This document shows positions 18,639 through 26,761 of a DNA stretch of 64,000 bases, piece by piece. A program made the translations under genes and the position numbers. The stretch lies in contig NZ_JAUSYN010000002.1 in NCBI RefSeq assembly GCF_030816915.1, positions 2,803,501 to 2,867,500 of the forward strand, in the 5' to 3' direction. The notes beneath the pieces were generated by a model. That model made no database searches. It saw only the letters and a program-made list of their open reading frames with translations, and was not told the origin of the DNA. The first letter of the stretch is position 1. Each line of letters begins with the position of its first letter. This DNA comes from Streptomyces sp. B3I8 (GTDB lineage: Bacteria > Actinomycetota > Actinomycetes > Streptomycetales > Streptomycetaceae).

Positions 18639-19481
18639 CTACTCGACGAACAGGCCCCGCCGCGCCGCCCGCACGTCGAACTCCTCCAGGCGGGCCTGGG
18701 CGTCCGGCAGCCCGTCGCACATGGCCTCCAGCAGGACCCGGCCGAGCAGCATCGGCGCGCACGCGGTGTCGAAGGCGAGCCCGGTGCCGACGGCGGCGGG
18801 CAGCAGCAGGTCGGACACCTTGGCGACCGGCGCGAACGCCGAGTCGGCGACGGTGACGACGGTCAGCCCGGCCTGCTTCGCGTACGTGAGGGTGTCGACG
18901 ACCTCGCGCGGGTGCCGGGGCAGCGCGAAGCACAGCAGGGTGGTGGCGCCGGCCCGGACGGCGGCGTCGACGCGGTCGTGGATCATCGTGCCGCCCTCGT
19001 CGAGCAGCCGTACGTCCGGATGGACCTTGGCGGCGAAGTACGCGAAGCCGTACGCCTGCGCCGCCGCGGCCCGCAGCCCGAGCACCGGCAGCGGCCGGCT
19101 CGCGGCGAGCAGGCGGCCCGCCTCGCGCACCGGCCCGGGGTCGGCGAGCGCCTCGGCGAGGTGGCGCAGGTTCTCGATCTCGGCCTCGACGGCCTGCTGG
19201 TACTCGTTGTACGGAGCGGTCCCGGCGGGCGCCTCGGCCGGGGCGACCTCGCGCAGGTGACGGCGGAGCGCCGGGTAGCCGTCGAAGCCGAGGGCGACGG
19301 CGAAGCGGGTGACGGAGGGCTGGCTGACCCCGGCGAGCTCGGCCAGTTCCACGCTGGACAGGAACGGCACGTCGGCGGCGCGGCGGACCATGCTGTGGGC
19401 GATGCGCCGCTGGGTCGGCGTCAGCCGGTGCCCCTCGAAGAGCGTCTGCAGCCGCGCGGCGGGGCTGTCGGTCGCGCTCAT
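18639..19481 (-). CDS. RpiR-family transcriptional regulator (HTH plus SIS domain)
   Basis: A 280-residue regulator with an N-terminal RpiR helix-turn-helix (ELAELAGVSQPSVTRFAVALGF, about residues 45-66) and a C-terminal SIS sugar-phosphate-binding domain (about 120-260). RpiR proteins usually sense a phosphosugar or related metabolite. None of the neighbours is a sugar gene, so the target is not clear; the hut genes 5 kb away are one possibility. Upstream of its start is a perfect inverted repeat (19564-19581) suited to autoregulation. Confidence 0.88.
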   Translation of the reverse strand: MSATDSPAARLQTLFEGHRLTPTQRRIAHSMVRRAADVPFLSSVELAELAGVSQPSVTRFAVALGFDGYPALRRHLREVAPAEAPAGTAPYNEYQQAVEAEIENLRHLAEALADPGPVREAGRLLAASRPLPVLGLRAAAAQAYGFAYFAAKVHPDVRLLDEGGTMIHDRVDAAVRAGATTLLCFALPRHPREVVDTLTYAKQAGLTVVTVADSAFAPVAKVSDLLLPAAVGTGLAFDTACAPMLLGRVLLEAMCDGLPDAQARLEEFDVRAARRGLFVE

Positions 19482-19563
19482 GCCGTGGTCCCCTCGCCGT
19501 GTGCAGCCGTACGCGGTCGTGGCCGCTCACCGCCGACGCCGTCCTATTCAACCCTGTGGAATT

Positions 19564-19581
19564 CTGCATGAACGTATGCAG
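19564..19581. promoter_or_regulatory. candidate operator: CTGCAT-N6-ATGCAG
   Basis: Perfect 6-bp inverted repeat with a 6-base spacer in an AT-rich patch (19548-19581) between the divergent RpiR-type regulator and a small membrane-protein gene. The position and symmetry fit an autoregulatory site, but no known RpiR site was matched. Confidence 0.4.
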
Positions 19582-19698
19582 GAGCGGCAAGGCGGACGAC
19601 GCGGGCAGCTACGGGAGCGGCGCCTGGGGCGTCCCTGATCCCGCACTGGGGGGTTCTCCCCAGTGTCACGGCGGTCCGCGCTCCCTACCGTGGTGTCC

Positions 19699-20118
19699 AT
19701 GAGCGGTATGGACGCGGGCGAAACGGAACTGAAGAAGGATCTCGACGCCACCCTGCGCGCACGCAGGGAGCTGGGCGAGGAGTACGACTCCGCGCTGGTC
19801 GAATCGTTCCTGGAGAAGGTCGACCAGCGCATCGACAGCACGGTCGACCGCCGGGTGCGGCGCCATCTGGGCGAGCAGCAGCTCGTGGTGGCACGCGGGG
19901 CGCACCGGCCGCAGCCCACCGACTCCTGGGGAGAGCGGTTCGGCTTCGGCGTGGTCTCGCTGGTGCTGGCGGTCCCGCTGTCGGCCATCGGCGGCGGGGT
20001 CGGCCATCTGCCGGGGCTGATCACGACGTGGCTCGGCATCGTGGGCGTCAACGCGGCGCAGGTGCTGCGCACGCAGCCGAACCTCTTCGCCCGTCGCAGG
20101 TCCGCCCGGGACGACTGA
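19699..20118 (+). CDS. small conserved membrane protein
   Basis: A 139-residue protein with an N-terminal charged, helical region (residues about 5-70, KKDLDATLRARRELGEEYDS) and hydrophobic segments at about 78-118 (FGFGVVSLVLAVPLSAIGG and TTWLGIVGVNAAQVL). Family members are common in Streptomyces and have no known function that I can name. An ATG at 19708 is equally possible. A short hairpin (CTGGGG-GTT-CTCCCCAG type, about 19647-19666) lies just upstream. Divergent from the RpiR-type regulator. Confidence 0.65.
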   Translation: MSGMDAGETELKKDLDATLRARRELGEEYDSALVESFLEKVDQRIDSTVDRRVRRHLGEQQLVVARGAHRPQPTDSWGERFGFGVVSLVLAVPLSAIGGGVGHLPGLITTWLGIVGVNAAQVLRTQPNLFARRRSARDD

Positions 20119-20583
20119 GGCCCGTCGCGCGAGGCCTGCCTCGGCTGCGCGGGAGGCACGGCCCGGATGCGCGTGAGGCCGGTCGCGGATGCGCGCGAGG
20201 CCTGCCTCGGCTGCGCGGGAGGCCGGCAGCGGAAGCCCCGCCTGTGCGGCGGGAATCCACCGGGAACCCGGCGAGAACCGGCGGGGAAGGCTTGCGCGGG
20301 GACCGCCGACACCCCCGGGCGGACCGGGGGGCGGGACGACAGCGGTCCCCGCGAGGGACGGCGGGCTCCGGTCAGAACGGGCCGCGCGTCCGTGGCGTCG
20401 CGGAGGTCCGGGAGCCGCTCCGGAAGCTCTGGACGCCGTACGGTGCCGGCCCGGGCGGGGAGCCGCTCCCGCCCCCTTGCCGACATCCACCACTGTGCCG
20501 GTCGTGTGTTAAGCGGGTGCTGCGCGGACGTGTCGCCCGCGTACCACTTCCGCGAAGTCCGCGGGCGGCCGACGACGGTCGCG
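20119..20583. other. 465-base intergenic region with direct repeats
   Basis: No gene is seen. It contains an exact 31-bp direct repeat (20127-20157 and 20193-20223) and a third related stretch in between. It is convergently flanked. No clear terminator is present apart from short GC-rich hairpins. Confidence 0.5.
20127..20223. repeat. exact 31-bp direct repeat, 66-base period
   Basis: GCGCGAGGCCTGCCTCGGCT followed by GCGCGGGAGGC occurs identically at 20127-20157 and 20193-20223. The intervening GCGTGAGGCCGGTCGCGGAT is a weaker relative of the same unit. Confidence 0.85.
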
Positions 20584-21975
20584 CTACTGCTTGCCGGACG
20601 TGGCCAGGAACGCCAGCAGGTCCTGCCGGCTGACGACTCCGGTGGGCTTGCCCTCCACCAGCACGATCGCCGCGTCCGCCGTGCCGAGCACGGTCATCAG
20701 GTCGGCCACCGGCTCACCGGAGCCGACCTGCGGCAGCGGCGCGGACATGTGCTTCTCCAGCGGGTCCTCCAGCGAGGCCCGCTTGGTGAACAGCGCGTCC
20801 AGCAGCTCCCGTTCGACGACCGAACCGACGACCTCGGCGGCCATGACGTCCGGGTGCCCGGCGCCCGGCTTCACGATCGGCATCTGCGAGACGCCGTATT
20901 CGCGCAGCACGTCGATGGCCTCGCCGACGGTCTCGTCCGGGTGCATGTGGACGAGGGAGGGGATGTGGTCGCCCTCCTTGTAGTTCAGTACGTCGCCGAC
21001 GCGCGCGCTGGGGCCGGAGTCGTCCAGGAAGCCGTAGTCCGCCATCCACTCGTCGTTGAAGATCTTGCTGAGGTAACCGCGGCCGCCGTCGGGCAGCAGT
21101 ACGACCACCACGTCGTCCGGACCGAGCCGCTCGGCGACCTTCAGGGCCGCCGCGACCGCCATGCCGCAGGAGCCGCCCACCAGCAGGCCCTCCTCCTTGG
21201 CGAGCCGCCGGGTCATCTGGAAGGAGTCCTTGTCGGAGACGGCGACGATCTCGTCGGCGATGCCGCGGTCGTACGCCTCGGGCCAGAAGTCCTCACCGAC
21301 GCCCTCGACGAGGTACGGCCGCCCGGAACCGCCGGAGTAGACCGAGCCCTCGGGGTCGGCGCCGATCACCCGCACCCGGCCCTCGCTCGCCTCCTTGAGG
21401 TAGCGGCCGGTGCCGGAGATGGTGCCGCCGGTGCCGACGCCGGCCACGAAGTGGGTGATCCGCCCGTCCGTCTGCTCCCACAGCTCGGGGCCGGTCGAGT
21501 GATAGTGCGAGAGCGGGTTGTGCGGGTTGGAGTACTGGTCCGGCTTCCAGGCGCCGGGGGTCTCGCGCACCAGCCGGTCGGAGACGTTGTAGTACGAGTC
21601 CGGGTGCTCGGGGTCTACGGCGGTCGGGCAGACGACGACCTCGGCGCCGTACGCGCGCAGCACGTTGATCTTGTCGGTGCTCACCTTGTCGGGGCACACG
21701 AAGATGCACTTGTACCCCTTCCGCTGCGCCACGATGGCGAGCCCGACGCCGGTGTTGCCGCTGGTCGGCTCGACGATCGTGCCGCCCGGCCGCAGCTCCC
21801 CGCTCTGCTCGGCCGCCTCGATCATGCGCAGCGCGATGCGGTCCTTCACGGAGCCGCCCGGGTTGAAGTACTCGACCTTGGCGAGCACGGTCGCCTCGAT
21901 GCCGGCGGTGACGCTGTTGAGCCTCACCAGGGGGGTGTTGCCGACGAGGCTGATCATCGAGTCGTGGTATCGCAC
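20584..21975 (-). CDS. cbs: cystathionine beta-synthase
   Basis: A 463-residue PLP enzyme joining homocysteine and serine to cystathionine in reverse trans-sulfuration. The catalytic core includes the PLP lysine in GGSVKDRIA (Lys about 44), PTSGNTGVGLA and the phosphate loop GTGGTISGTG. The C-terminal 130 residues form a CBS-domain pair (SLVHMHPDETVGEAIDVL and MTVLGTADAAIVLVEGKP) that usually senses an adenosyl ligand. The GTG at 21975 has GGAG six bases upstream and is followed by the normal MISLVGNTPLVRL start. It is a single gene, divergent from the SGNH hydrolase. Confidence 0.93.
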   Translation of the reverse strand: MRYHDSMISLVGNTPLVRLNSVTAGIEATVLAKVEYFNPGGSVKDRIALRMIEAAEQSGELRPGGTIVEPTSGNTGVGLAIVAQRKGYKCIFVCPDKVSTDKINVLRAYGAEVVVCPTAVDPEHPDSYYNVSDRLVRETPGAWKPDQYSNPHNPLSHYHSTGPELWEQTDGRITHFVAGVGTGGTISGTGRYLKEASEGRVRVIGADPEGSVYSGGSGRPYLVEGVGEDFWPEAYDRGIADEIVAVSDKDSFQMTRRLAKEEGLLVGGSCGMAVAAALKVAERLGPDDVVVVLLPDGGRGYLSKIFNDEWMADYGFLDDSGPSARVGDVLNYKEGDHIPSLVHMHPDETVGEAIDVLREYGVSQMPIVKPGAGHPDVMAAEVVGSVVERELLDALFTKRASLEDPLEKHMSAPLPQVGSGEPVADLMTVLGTADAAIVLVEGKPTGVVSRQDLLAFLATSGKQ

Positions 21976-22075
21976 CGTTGTCTCCGGTCGCAGCGATGGG
22001 GATGGGGAAATGGCCGTGATGGTCCCGCCAGAGTAAGCGCTCCGCTGGTCAGACGGTCGCCCACGGCGGACGCAC

Positions 22076-22134
22076 GCGGTGGACGCCCGTCGGACGGCCA
22101 CCGGACGGCCGCGGTGGACGCCCACCGGACGGGC
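22076..22134. repeat. imperfect 24-bp direct repeat upstream of cbs
   Basis: GCGGTGGACGCCCGTCGGAC and GCGGTGGACGCCCACCGGAC, each followed by a similar tail, lie 35 bases apart in the spacer between cbs and the divergent hydrolase gene. Confidence 0.6.
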
Positions 22135-22221
22135 GTGCCTCGCCGCGCCTCGTCGAGATTGGCCGACCCGCTGTACTGGGCAAGCAGTGGGTGTACGGCT
22201 ATGAGGAGGTGGCGGCGGAGC

Positions 22222-23250
22222 ATGACGAGCATGTCGAGGGCGCGGGTGGCCCGGCGGATCGCGGCCGGCGCGGCGTACGGCGGTGGCGGCGTCGGCCTCG
22301 TCGGCGCGGCCGCGGTGGGGCTTGTGGTGGCGGAGATGCGGCTCGCCAGGCGTCATGTGGGCAACGGGCAGAGCCCGCGCCCGCCGAGCGCGGACGGAGT
22401 CTACGGACGGGGTTACGCGACGCCGGACGAGCCCCCGCTGCGGCTCACCATGCTCGGCGACTCCACGGCGGCGGGGCAGGGGGTGCACCGGGCGGGGCAG
22501 ACGCCGGGCTCGCTGCTCGCCGCCGGGCTGGCGGCGGTGGCGGAACGGCCGGTGGAGCTGCGCAACGTGGCGCTGACAGGGGCACGGTCGGACGACCTGG
22601 AGCGACAGGTGGGGCTGGCGCTGGGCGATCCGCGGCGGGTCCCCGACGTGTGCGTGATCATGATCGGCGCGAACGACGTCACCCACCGGATGCCGCCGAC
22701 CCGTTCGGTGCGGTATCTCGCGGCGGCGGTGCGGCGGTTGCGGACGGCGGGCGCGGAGGTCGTCGTCGGCACGTGTCCCGACCTCGGCACCATCGAGCCG
22801 GTGCAGCAGCCGCTGCGGTGGCTGGCCCGGCGCACCTCGCGGCAGCTCGCGGCGGCCCAGACGATCGGGGCGGTGGAACAGGGCGGCCGCACGGTGTCAC
22901 TGGGTGACCTGCTCGGCCCGGAGTTCGAGGCGAATCCGCGGGAGCTGTTCGGTCCGGACAACTACCACCCCTCGGTGGAGGGGTACGCGACCGCGGCGAT
23001 GGCGGTGCTGCCGACGGTGTGCGCGGCGCTGGGCGTGTGGCCGGAGGAGGAGCGGCCGGACGCGTCCCGCCGGGAGGGCTTCCTGCCGGTGGCGCGGGCG
23101 GCCGCGGAGGCGGCGGCGGAGGGGGGTACGGAGGTGGCGGCGGCGATGCCGGTCGGGCCGCGGGGGCCGTGGGCGCTCCTCAAACGCCGGCGGCGGCGCC
23201 GGGTCCCGGAACCGGCCCCCGGCCCGGCCCGGGCGGAGGCCTCCCACTAG
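22222..23250 (+). CDS. membrane-anchored SGNH/GDSL hydrolase
   Basis: A 342-residue SGNH-hydrolase protein. It has an N-terminal basic segment and hydrophobic anchor (residues about 14-38), then GDSTAAGQG (block I, nucleophilic Ser), GANDV (block III) and DNYHPS (block V with Asp and His). These are the catalytic residues of the fold, so it is probably an extracytoplasmic esterase or lipase. The C-terminal 60 residues are Ala/Glu-rich then basic. The ATG at 22222 has GGCGGAG before it; ATGs at 22201 and 22231 are alternatives. The stop codon lies in the loop of a terminator hairpin. Confidence 0.85.
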   Translation: MTSMSRARVARRIAAGAAYGGGGVGLVGAAAVGLVVAEMRLARRHVGNGQSPRPPSADGVYGRGYATPDEPPLRLTMLGDSTAAGQGVHRAGQTPGSLLAAGLAAVAERPVELRNVALTGARSDDLERQVGLALGDPRRVPDVCVIMIGANDVTHRMPPTRSVRYLAAAVRRLRTAGAEVVVGTCPDLGTIEPVQQPLRWLARRTSRQLAAAQTIGAVEQGGRTVSLGDLLGPEFEANPRELFGPDNYHPSVEGYATAAMAVLPTVCAALGVWPEEERPDASRREGFLPVARAAAEAAAEGGTEVAAAMPVGPRGPWALLKRRRRRRVPEPAPGPARAEASH

Positions 23251-23280
23251 GGCCTCCGCCCGGGGTGCGGGAGGGTTTTT
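23231..23280 (+). terminator. terminator overlapping the end of the hydrolase gene
   Basis: Arms GGGCGGAGGCC (23231-23241) and GGCCTCCGCCC (23251-23261) are perfectly complementary. The hydrolase stop codon lies in the loop, and a run of six T follows at 23276-23281. Confidence 0.75.
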
Positions 23281-23453
23281 CGCCCCCGCCGCCCCTGCCC
23301 TTCCCGTCCCTTCAAGGGGCTCTGCCCCTTCGACCTCGGGGGGTACGCCGTCGGCTGACGGCCGGCAACCCCACCCACCCCTGCCGGGGCCCCGGGGAAA
23401 GAGCCCCCCGGGTTGAGGAGGGGGAGGGTAGGGGCGGCGGGGGCGGAAAAAAC
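23274..23453. repeat. dispersed repeat copy B with an inverted partner
   Basis: Copy B (23274-23340) has the same body as copies A and D. At 23421-23453 its first 32 bases recur in inverted orientation (GGGGAGGGTAGGGGCGGCGG and GGGCGGAAAAAAC), so the two arms bracket about 115 bases. In RNA this would fold as one long stem. Confidence 0.75.
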
Positions 23454-23470
23454 GTACCCTGAGAGGAAAG

Positions 23471-23480
23471 CAAGCGCTTG
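23471..23480. promoter_or_regulatory. candidate operator CAAGCGCTTG before the thiolase gene
   Basis: Perfect 10-bp palindrome in a short A-rich patch, 110 bases before the thiolase start. The AAGCGCTT core is typical of LacI-family sites, but no regulator of that kind is nearby. Confidence 0.3.
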
Positions 23481-23590
23481 GAAAGTGCGGCCCGTGTCAC
23501 ATGCCGCCGACCGTGACCTCAGCCCTACGGACAGGTAGCTTCCCAAGCAGGCAGCCCCTGCCCGCCCACCCTTACGCCAATGGAGCCGTG

Positions 23591-24811
23591 ATGCCCGAAG
23601 CCGTCATCGTCTCGACCGCCCGCTCCCCCATCGGCCGCGCCTTCAAGGGCTCCCTCAAGGACCTCCGCCCCGACGACCTCACCGCCACGATCATCCAGGC
23701 CGCCCTCGCCAAGGTCCCGGGTCTCGACCCGAAGGACATCGACGACCTGATGCTCGGCTGCGGCCTCCCCGGCGGCGAGCAGGGCAACAACCTCGGCCGC
23801 ATCGTCGCCGTACAGATGGGCATGGACCACCTGCCCGGCTGCACCGTCACCCGCTACTGCTCGTCCTCCCTCCAGACCTCCCGCATGGCCCTGCACGCCA
23901 TCAAGGCCGGCGAGGGCGATGTCTTCATCTCGGCCGGCGTCGAGATGGTCTCGCGCTTCACCAAGGGCAACTCCGACAGCCTCCCGGACACGCACAACCC
24001 GCTGTTCGCCGAGGCCGAGGCCCGCACCGCCGCCACCGCCGGGCAGGAGGGCGCGGCCTGGCACGACCCGCGCGAGGACGACCTGCTCCCCGACCCGTAC
24101 ATCGCGATGGGCCAGACCGCCGAGAACCTCGCCCGCCTCAAGGGCATCACCCGCGAGGAGATGGACGAGTTCGGCGTCCGCTCGCAGAACCTGGCCGAGC
24201 AGGCCCTCGCGAACGGCTTCTGGGAGCGGGAGATCACCCCGGTGACGCTTCCGGACGGCACGGTCGTCAGCAAGGACGACGGTCCCCGTCCCGGCGTCAC
24301 CATGGAGGGCGTCGCCGGCCTCAAGCCGGTCTTCCGCCCCGACGGCCTGGTCACCGCCGGCAACTGCTGCCCGCTCAACGACGGCGCCGCCGCGGTCGTC
24401 ATCATGAGCGACACCAAGGCCCGCGAGCTGGGTCTGACCCCGCTGGCCCGGATCGTCTCGACCGGCGTCTCCGGCCTCTCCCCCGAGATCATGGGCTACG
24501 GCCCGGTCGACGCGAGCAACCAGGCGCTCAAGCGGGCGGGCCTGGGCATCGACGACATCGACCTGGTCGAGATCAACGAGGCCTTCGCCGCCCAGGTGAT
24601 CCCCTCCTACCGCGACCTCGGCATCGACCTGGACAAGCTGAACGTCAACGGCGGCGCCATCGCCGTCGGCCACCCGTTCGGCATGACCGGCGCCCGCATC
24701 ACCGGCACGCTCATCAACTCGCTCCAGTTCCACGACAAGCAGTTCGGCCTGGAGACGATGTGCGTGGGCGGCGGCCAGGGCATGGCCATGGTGATCGAAC
24801 GCCTCAGCTGA
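23591..24811 (+). CDS. acetyl-CoA C-acetyltransferase (thiolase)
   Basis: A 406-residue thiolase, either degradative or biosynthetic, acting on acyl- or acetoacetyl-CoA. Seen: the acyl-accepting Cys in RYCSSSLQT (most thiolases have C-x-S-G, here Ser replaces Gly), EINEAFAAQ, the active His in [17 protein letters not shown], and the second catalytic Cys in [12 protein letters not shown]. The family length is normal. The ATG at 23591 has GGAG upstream. It is a single gene with a hairpin terminator at 24911-24951. Whether it serves fatty-acid oxidation or acetoacetyl-CoA formation is not shown by neighbours. Confidence 0.9.
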   Translation: MPEAVIVSTARSPIGRAFKGSLKDLRPDDLTATIIQAALAKVPGLDPKDIDDLMLGCGLPGGEQGNNLGRIVAVQMGMDHLPGCTVTRYCSSSLQTSRMALHAIKAGEGDVFISAGVEMVSRFTKGNSDSLPDTHNPLFAEAEARTAATAGQEGAAWHDPREDDLLPDPYIAMGQTAENLARLKGITREEMDEFGVRSQNLAEQALANGFWEREITPVTLPDGTVVSKDDGPRPGVTMEGVAGLKPVFRPDGLVTAGNCCPLNDGAAAVVIMSDTKARELGLTPLARIVSTGVSGLSPEIMGYGPVDASNQALKRAGLGIDDIDLVEINEAFAAQVIPSYRDLGIDLDKLNVNGGAIAVGHPFGMTGARITGTLINSLQFHDKQFGLETMCVGGGQGMAMVIERLS

Positions 24812-24910
24812 GAACCGAGAACCCGGCGGCGGGCCCGTCGCGCAGGCCCGCCTCCGCGCCCCCTCGCACGCCGGAACGCGCCGCGTCCTCCGCCACGCGC
24901 CCGCGCACGT

Positions 24911-24951
24911 ACGGCCCGGAGTTCCGCTCCCACACGGCTCCGGGCCGTTTT
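24911..24951 (+). terminator. terminator after the thiolase gene
   Basis: ACGGCCCGGAG (24911-24921) pairs perfectly with CTCCGGGCCGT (24938-24948), followed by TTT. It lies in the 340-base gap before the next gene. The rest of that gap (24812-25151) shows no gene and should hold the next promoter. Confidence 0.7.
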
Positions 24952-25151
24952 GTGATCCAATCGCCCCCATGATGTGACCTATCTCCCTCCCGCGAGGGAT
25001 ATCCCCAGGTCACGGCGATCGGCGCACCGCCACAGAGCCCTCTGGCGCCCCACGAGTTGTCCAGTTCGTGACGTTACGCACTGACAGCTCGATAGTCCGC
25101 CCTTCAAGCTGATGTAGGAAGTCGGGGGTCGACCGAACCGGGAGTACGTCC

Positions 25152-25976
25152 GTGAGCGCCATGCCGATTGCTCTGCTGCTCACCACCGCCACCACCGCGG
25201 CCGTGGGTGTCGCCGCCCTGCGCAGCCTCAAAGCGCTGCGCCGGCAGGTCGCGGATCTGCGCACCGAACTCGCCGAGCACCGCGCGGCGCGCCCGGACGC
25301 CGCCGTGCCTGCCGCCCGCACCGCCGCGGACACCGACGGGATACGCGCCGCCGTGGCCGAGGCCCTGGCCGAGGAACGGGAGCGGGAGCTGGCCGAGGCC
25401 CGCGCCTTCTGGGCCGCCCAGGAGATCCGGGACATCGATGCTCCGTCCGTGTTCGGCGGGCTCGATGCACCGTCCGTGTTCGGCGGGCTGCCCGGCGGCG
25501 AGCTGTTCCTGCCCCGCCAGGCGGACTTCGCCGGCCTGGAGCACGATGCCCTGGAGCCGGTGACCGAGCCCACGCTGGAGGAGGGCGAGCCGGCCGTCGA
25601 CCCGGCCGAGCTGGCCGCCGCCCGCCGCCGCCACCCCTCGCACCCCGACTTCGTGCCGGGCCCGTCGCCCGTCGTCGGCGACCACGAGCGCACCGTCACG
25701 TGCCTGGAGGAACTCGCCGCCTCCCGCACCGCGCTGGCCGACGTGCGCCCCGGCCCGCTGGGCACCCTCGACGTCTACGTCTTCGCCGACGGAACGACGC
25801 TGTGCATGACCCCGGGCCACCGCGAGACCGCGGAACGCCTGGCCGCCGTCCTGCGGGCGGGCGGGACCCCGGTACTGCTCGGCGGTTCGGGCGTCTCGGG
25901 CGCGTACAGCCTGACGTTCGAGTGCGGCGAGGAGAACGTGTACATCCTGGCCGACCGGGTCATCGCCTCTCTCTGA
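25152..25976 (+). CDS. conserved protein with N-terminal membrane segment, function unknown
   Basis: A 274-residue protein. Residues about 4-24 are hydrophobic, followed by a charged helical stretch (about 25-95, rich in Ala, Glu and Arg, possibly coiled). There is an exact duplication of DAPSVFGGL (from a 27-base tandem at 25437-25490). The C-terminal domain (about 180-274) has alternating beta-like segments (GTLDVYVFADGTTLCMTPG, YSLTFECGEENVYILADR). I do not recognise a family. The GTG start has GGGAG eight bases upstream. Expression context gives no hint. Confidence 0.65.
   Translation: MSAMPIALLLTTATTAAVGVAALRSLKALRRQVADLRTELAEHRAARPDAAVPAARTAADTDGIRAAVAEALAEERERELAEARAFWAAQEIRDIDAPSVFGGLDAPSVFGGLPGGELFLPRQADFAGLEHDALEPVTEPTLEEGEPAVDPAELAAARRRHPSHPDFVPGPSPVVGDHERTVTCLEELAASRTALADVRPGPLGTLDVYVFADGTTLCMTPGHRETAERLAAVLRAGGTPVLLGGSGVSGAYSLTFECGEENVYILADRVIASL
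25437..25490 (+). repeat. 27-bp in-frame tandem duplication
   Basis: Two units encoding DAPSVFGGL lie head to tail with one silent base change or so, inside the gene at 25152. A recent slippage duplication in a linker is likely. Confidence 0.85.
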
Positions 25977-25998
25977 CCGCCACCGGGAGCCCCGCCCC

Positions 25999-26310
25999 TC
26001 ACACCCCCGCGCGCTGCTGGGCCTCCGCCACGAGGGTCACCGCCTCGGCCAGTGCCCCCTCGTTCTCCAGTACGAGGGCGAGATCCTGCGCGGCGACGGT
26101 GATCTGGTCGGCCGCCGCGAACATGCCCGCGTCCGGCATCTCCCGGGGCGACCGCGACGGTTCCTCCAGGAGCTGGGCACGCCGTGCCAGTTCCCTGGCC
26201 AGCCCCAGTGCCTCGGCCGCGGCCCCGCGTTGCAGCCGGCTCTGCGGGGCGGCCCGCAGCCGGTCGGCGAAGTGGCCCACGGCCCGCGTCAAAGGCGTCG
26301 TATCAAGCAC
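25999..26310 (-). CDS. small helical protein, function unknown
   Basis: A 103-residue protein predicted to be nearly all helix (AVGHFADRLRAAPQSRLQRG, AEALGLARELARRAQLLEE, QITVAAQDLALVLENEG). No motif or membrane segment is seen. The GTG start at 26310 lacks a strong ribosome site. It converges on the gene at 25152 with only 22 bases between. Codon use is normal for the genome, so it is probably real; similar short proteins are common in Streptomyces. Confidence 0.6.
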   Translation of the reverse strand: MLDTTPLTRAVGHFADRLRAAPQSRLQRGAAAEALGLARELARRAQLLEEPSRSPREMPDAGMFAAADQITVAAQDLALVLENEGALAEAVTLVAEAQQRAGV

Positions 26311-26411
26311 GGCGCGAGCGTACGCGTCCGGACGGGACTGTTGCCAACGGGCGAACGCTCAGGCACGGTGACCTGAAGGACCGGATTCATCGCTCGCGTC
26401 CGGAGGCGCCG

Positions 26412-26642
26412 ATGTCCCAAGTCTTCTCCGCGGAGACCCATCGCAATCTGCTCGCCCGCATCCCCCACTGCACCGGTCGTGAGGTCACCGACTGGTTGCG
26501 CACCGTCGAAGAAGGCCCCGCCCTCGTCCGCTTCGAGGAAAAGGTCAGCTGGCTCCGCAGCGAGCACAACCTCGCCTACGGCCACGCCAAGGCGATCGTC
26601 CACGAGTACGACCTGCGCCGGGCCGCGCGCAGACTGCTCTGA
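26412..26642 (+). CDS. DUF4287-domain small protein
   Basis: A 76-residue protein of the DUF4287 type (TGREVTDWLRTVEEG, KVSWLRSEHNLAYGHAKAIVHEYDLRRA). Its function is unknown; the domain also occurs in longer proteins with DUF5655. The ATG at 26412 has GGAGG six bases upstream. It ends just before a strong bidirectional terminator. Confidence 0.82.
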   Translation: MSQVFSAETHRNLLARIPHCTGREVTDWLRTVEEGPALVRFEEKVSWLRSEHNLAYGHAKAIVHEYDLRRAARRLL

Positions 26643-26679
26643 CCTGGTCGTCGGCTCCCCTCCATCCACCGCCGAACGC

Positions 26680-26717
26680 CGAGGGGCCCCGTACGGTCGT
26701 CCGTACGGGGCCCCTCG
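26680..26717. terminator. bidirectional terminator between convergent genes
   Basis: A perfect inverted repeat with 17-base arms (26680-26696 and 26701-26717) and loop TCGT, between the DUF4287 gene and the Bax-inhibitor-1 gene, which converge here. Confidence 0.85.
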
Positions 26718-26761
26718 GTGCGGGTGGCGGCGGCGTCCGCGCGCCGGCCCCGCGGTGTGCG

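Noticed and set aside
20167..22221. N-terminal extension of the SGNH hydrolase by some 680 codons
   Set aside because: The extension runs antisense through cystathionine beta-synthase and has no domain; the membrane anchor at 22222 marks the real beginning.
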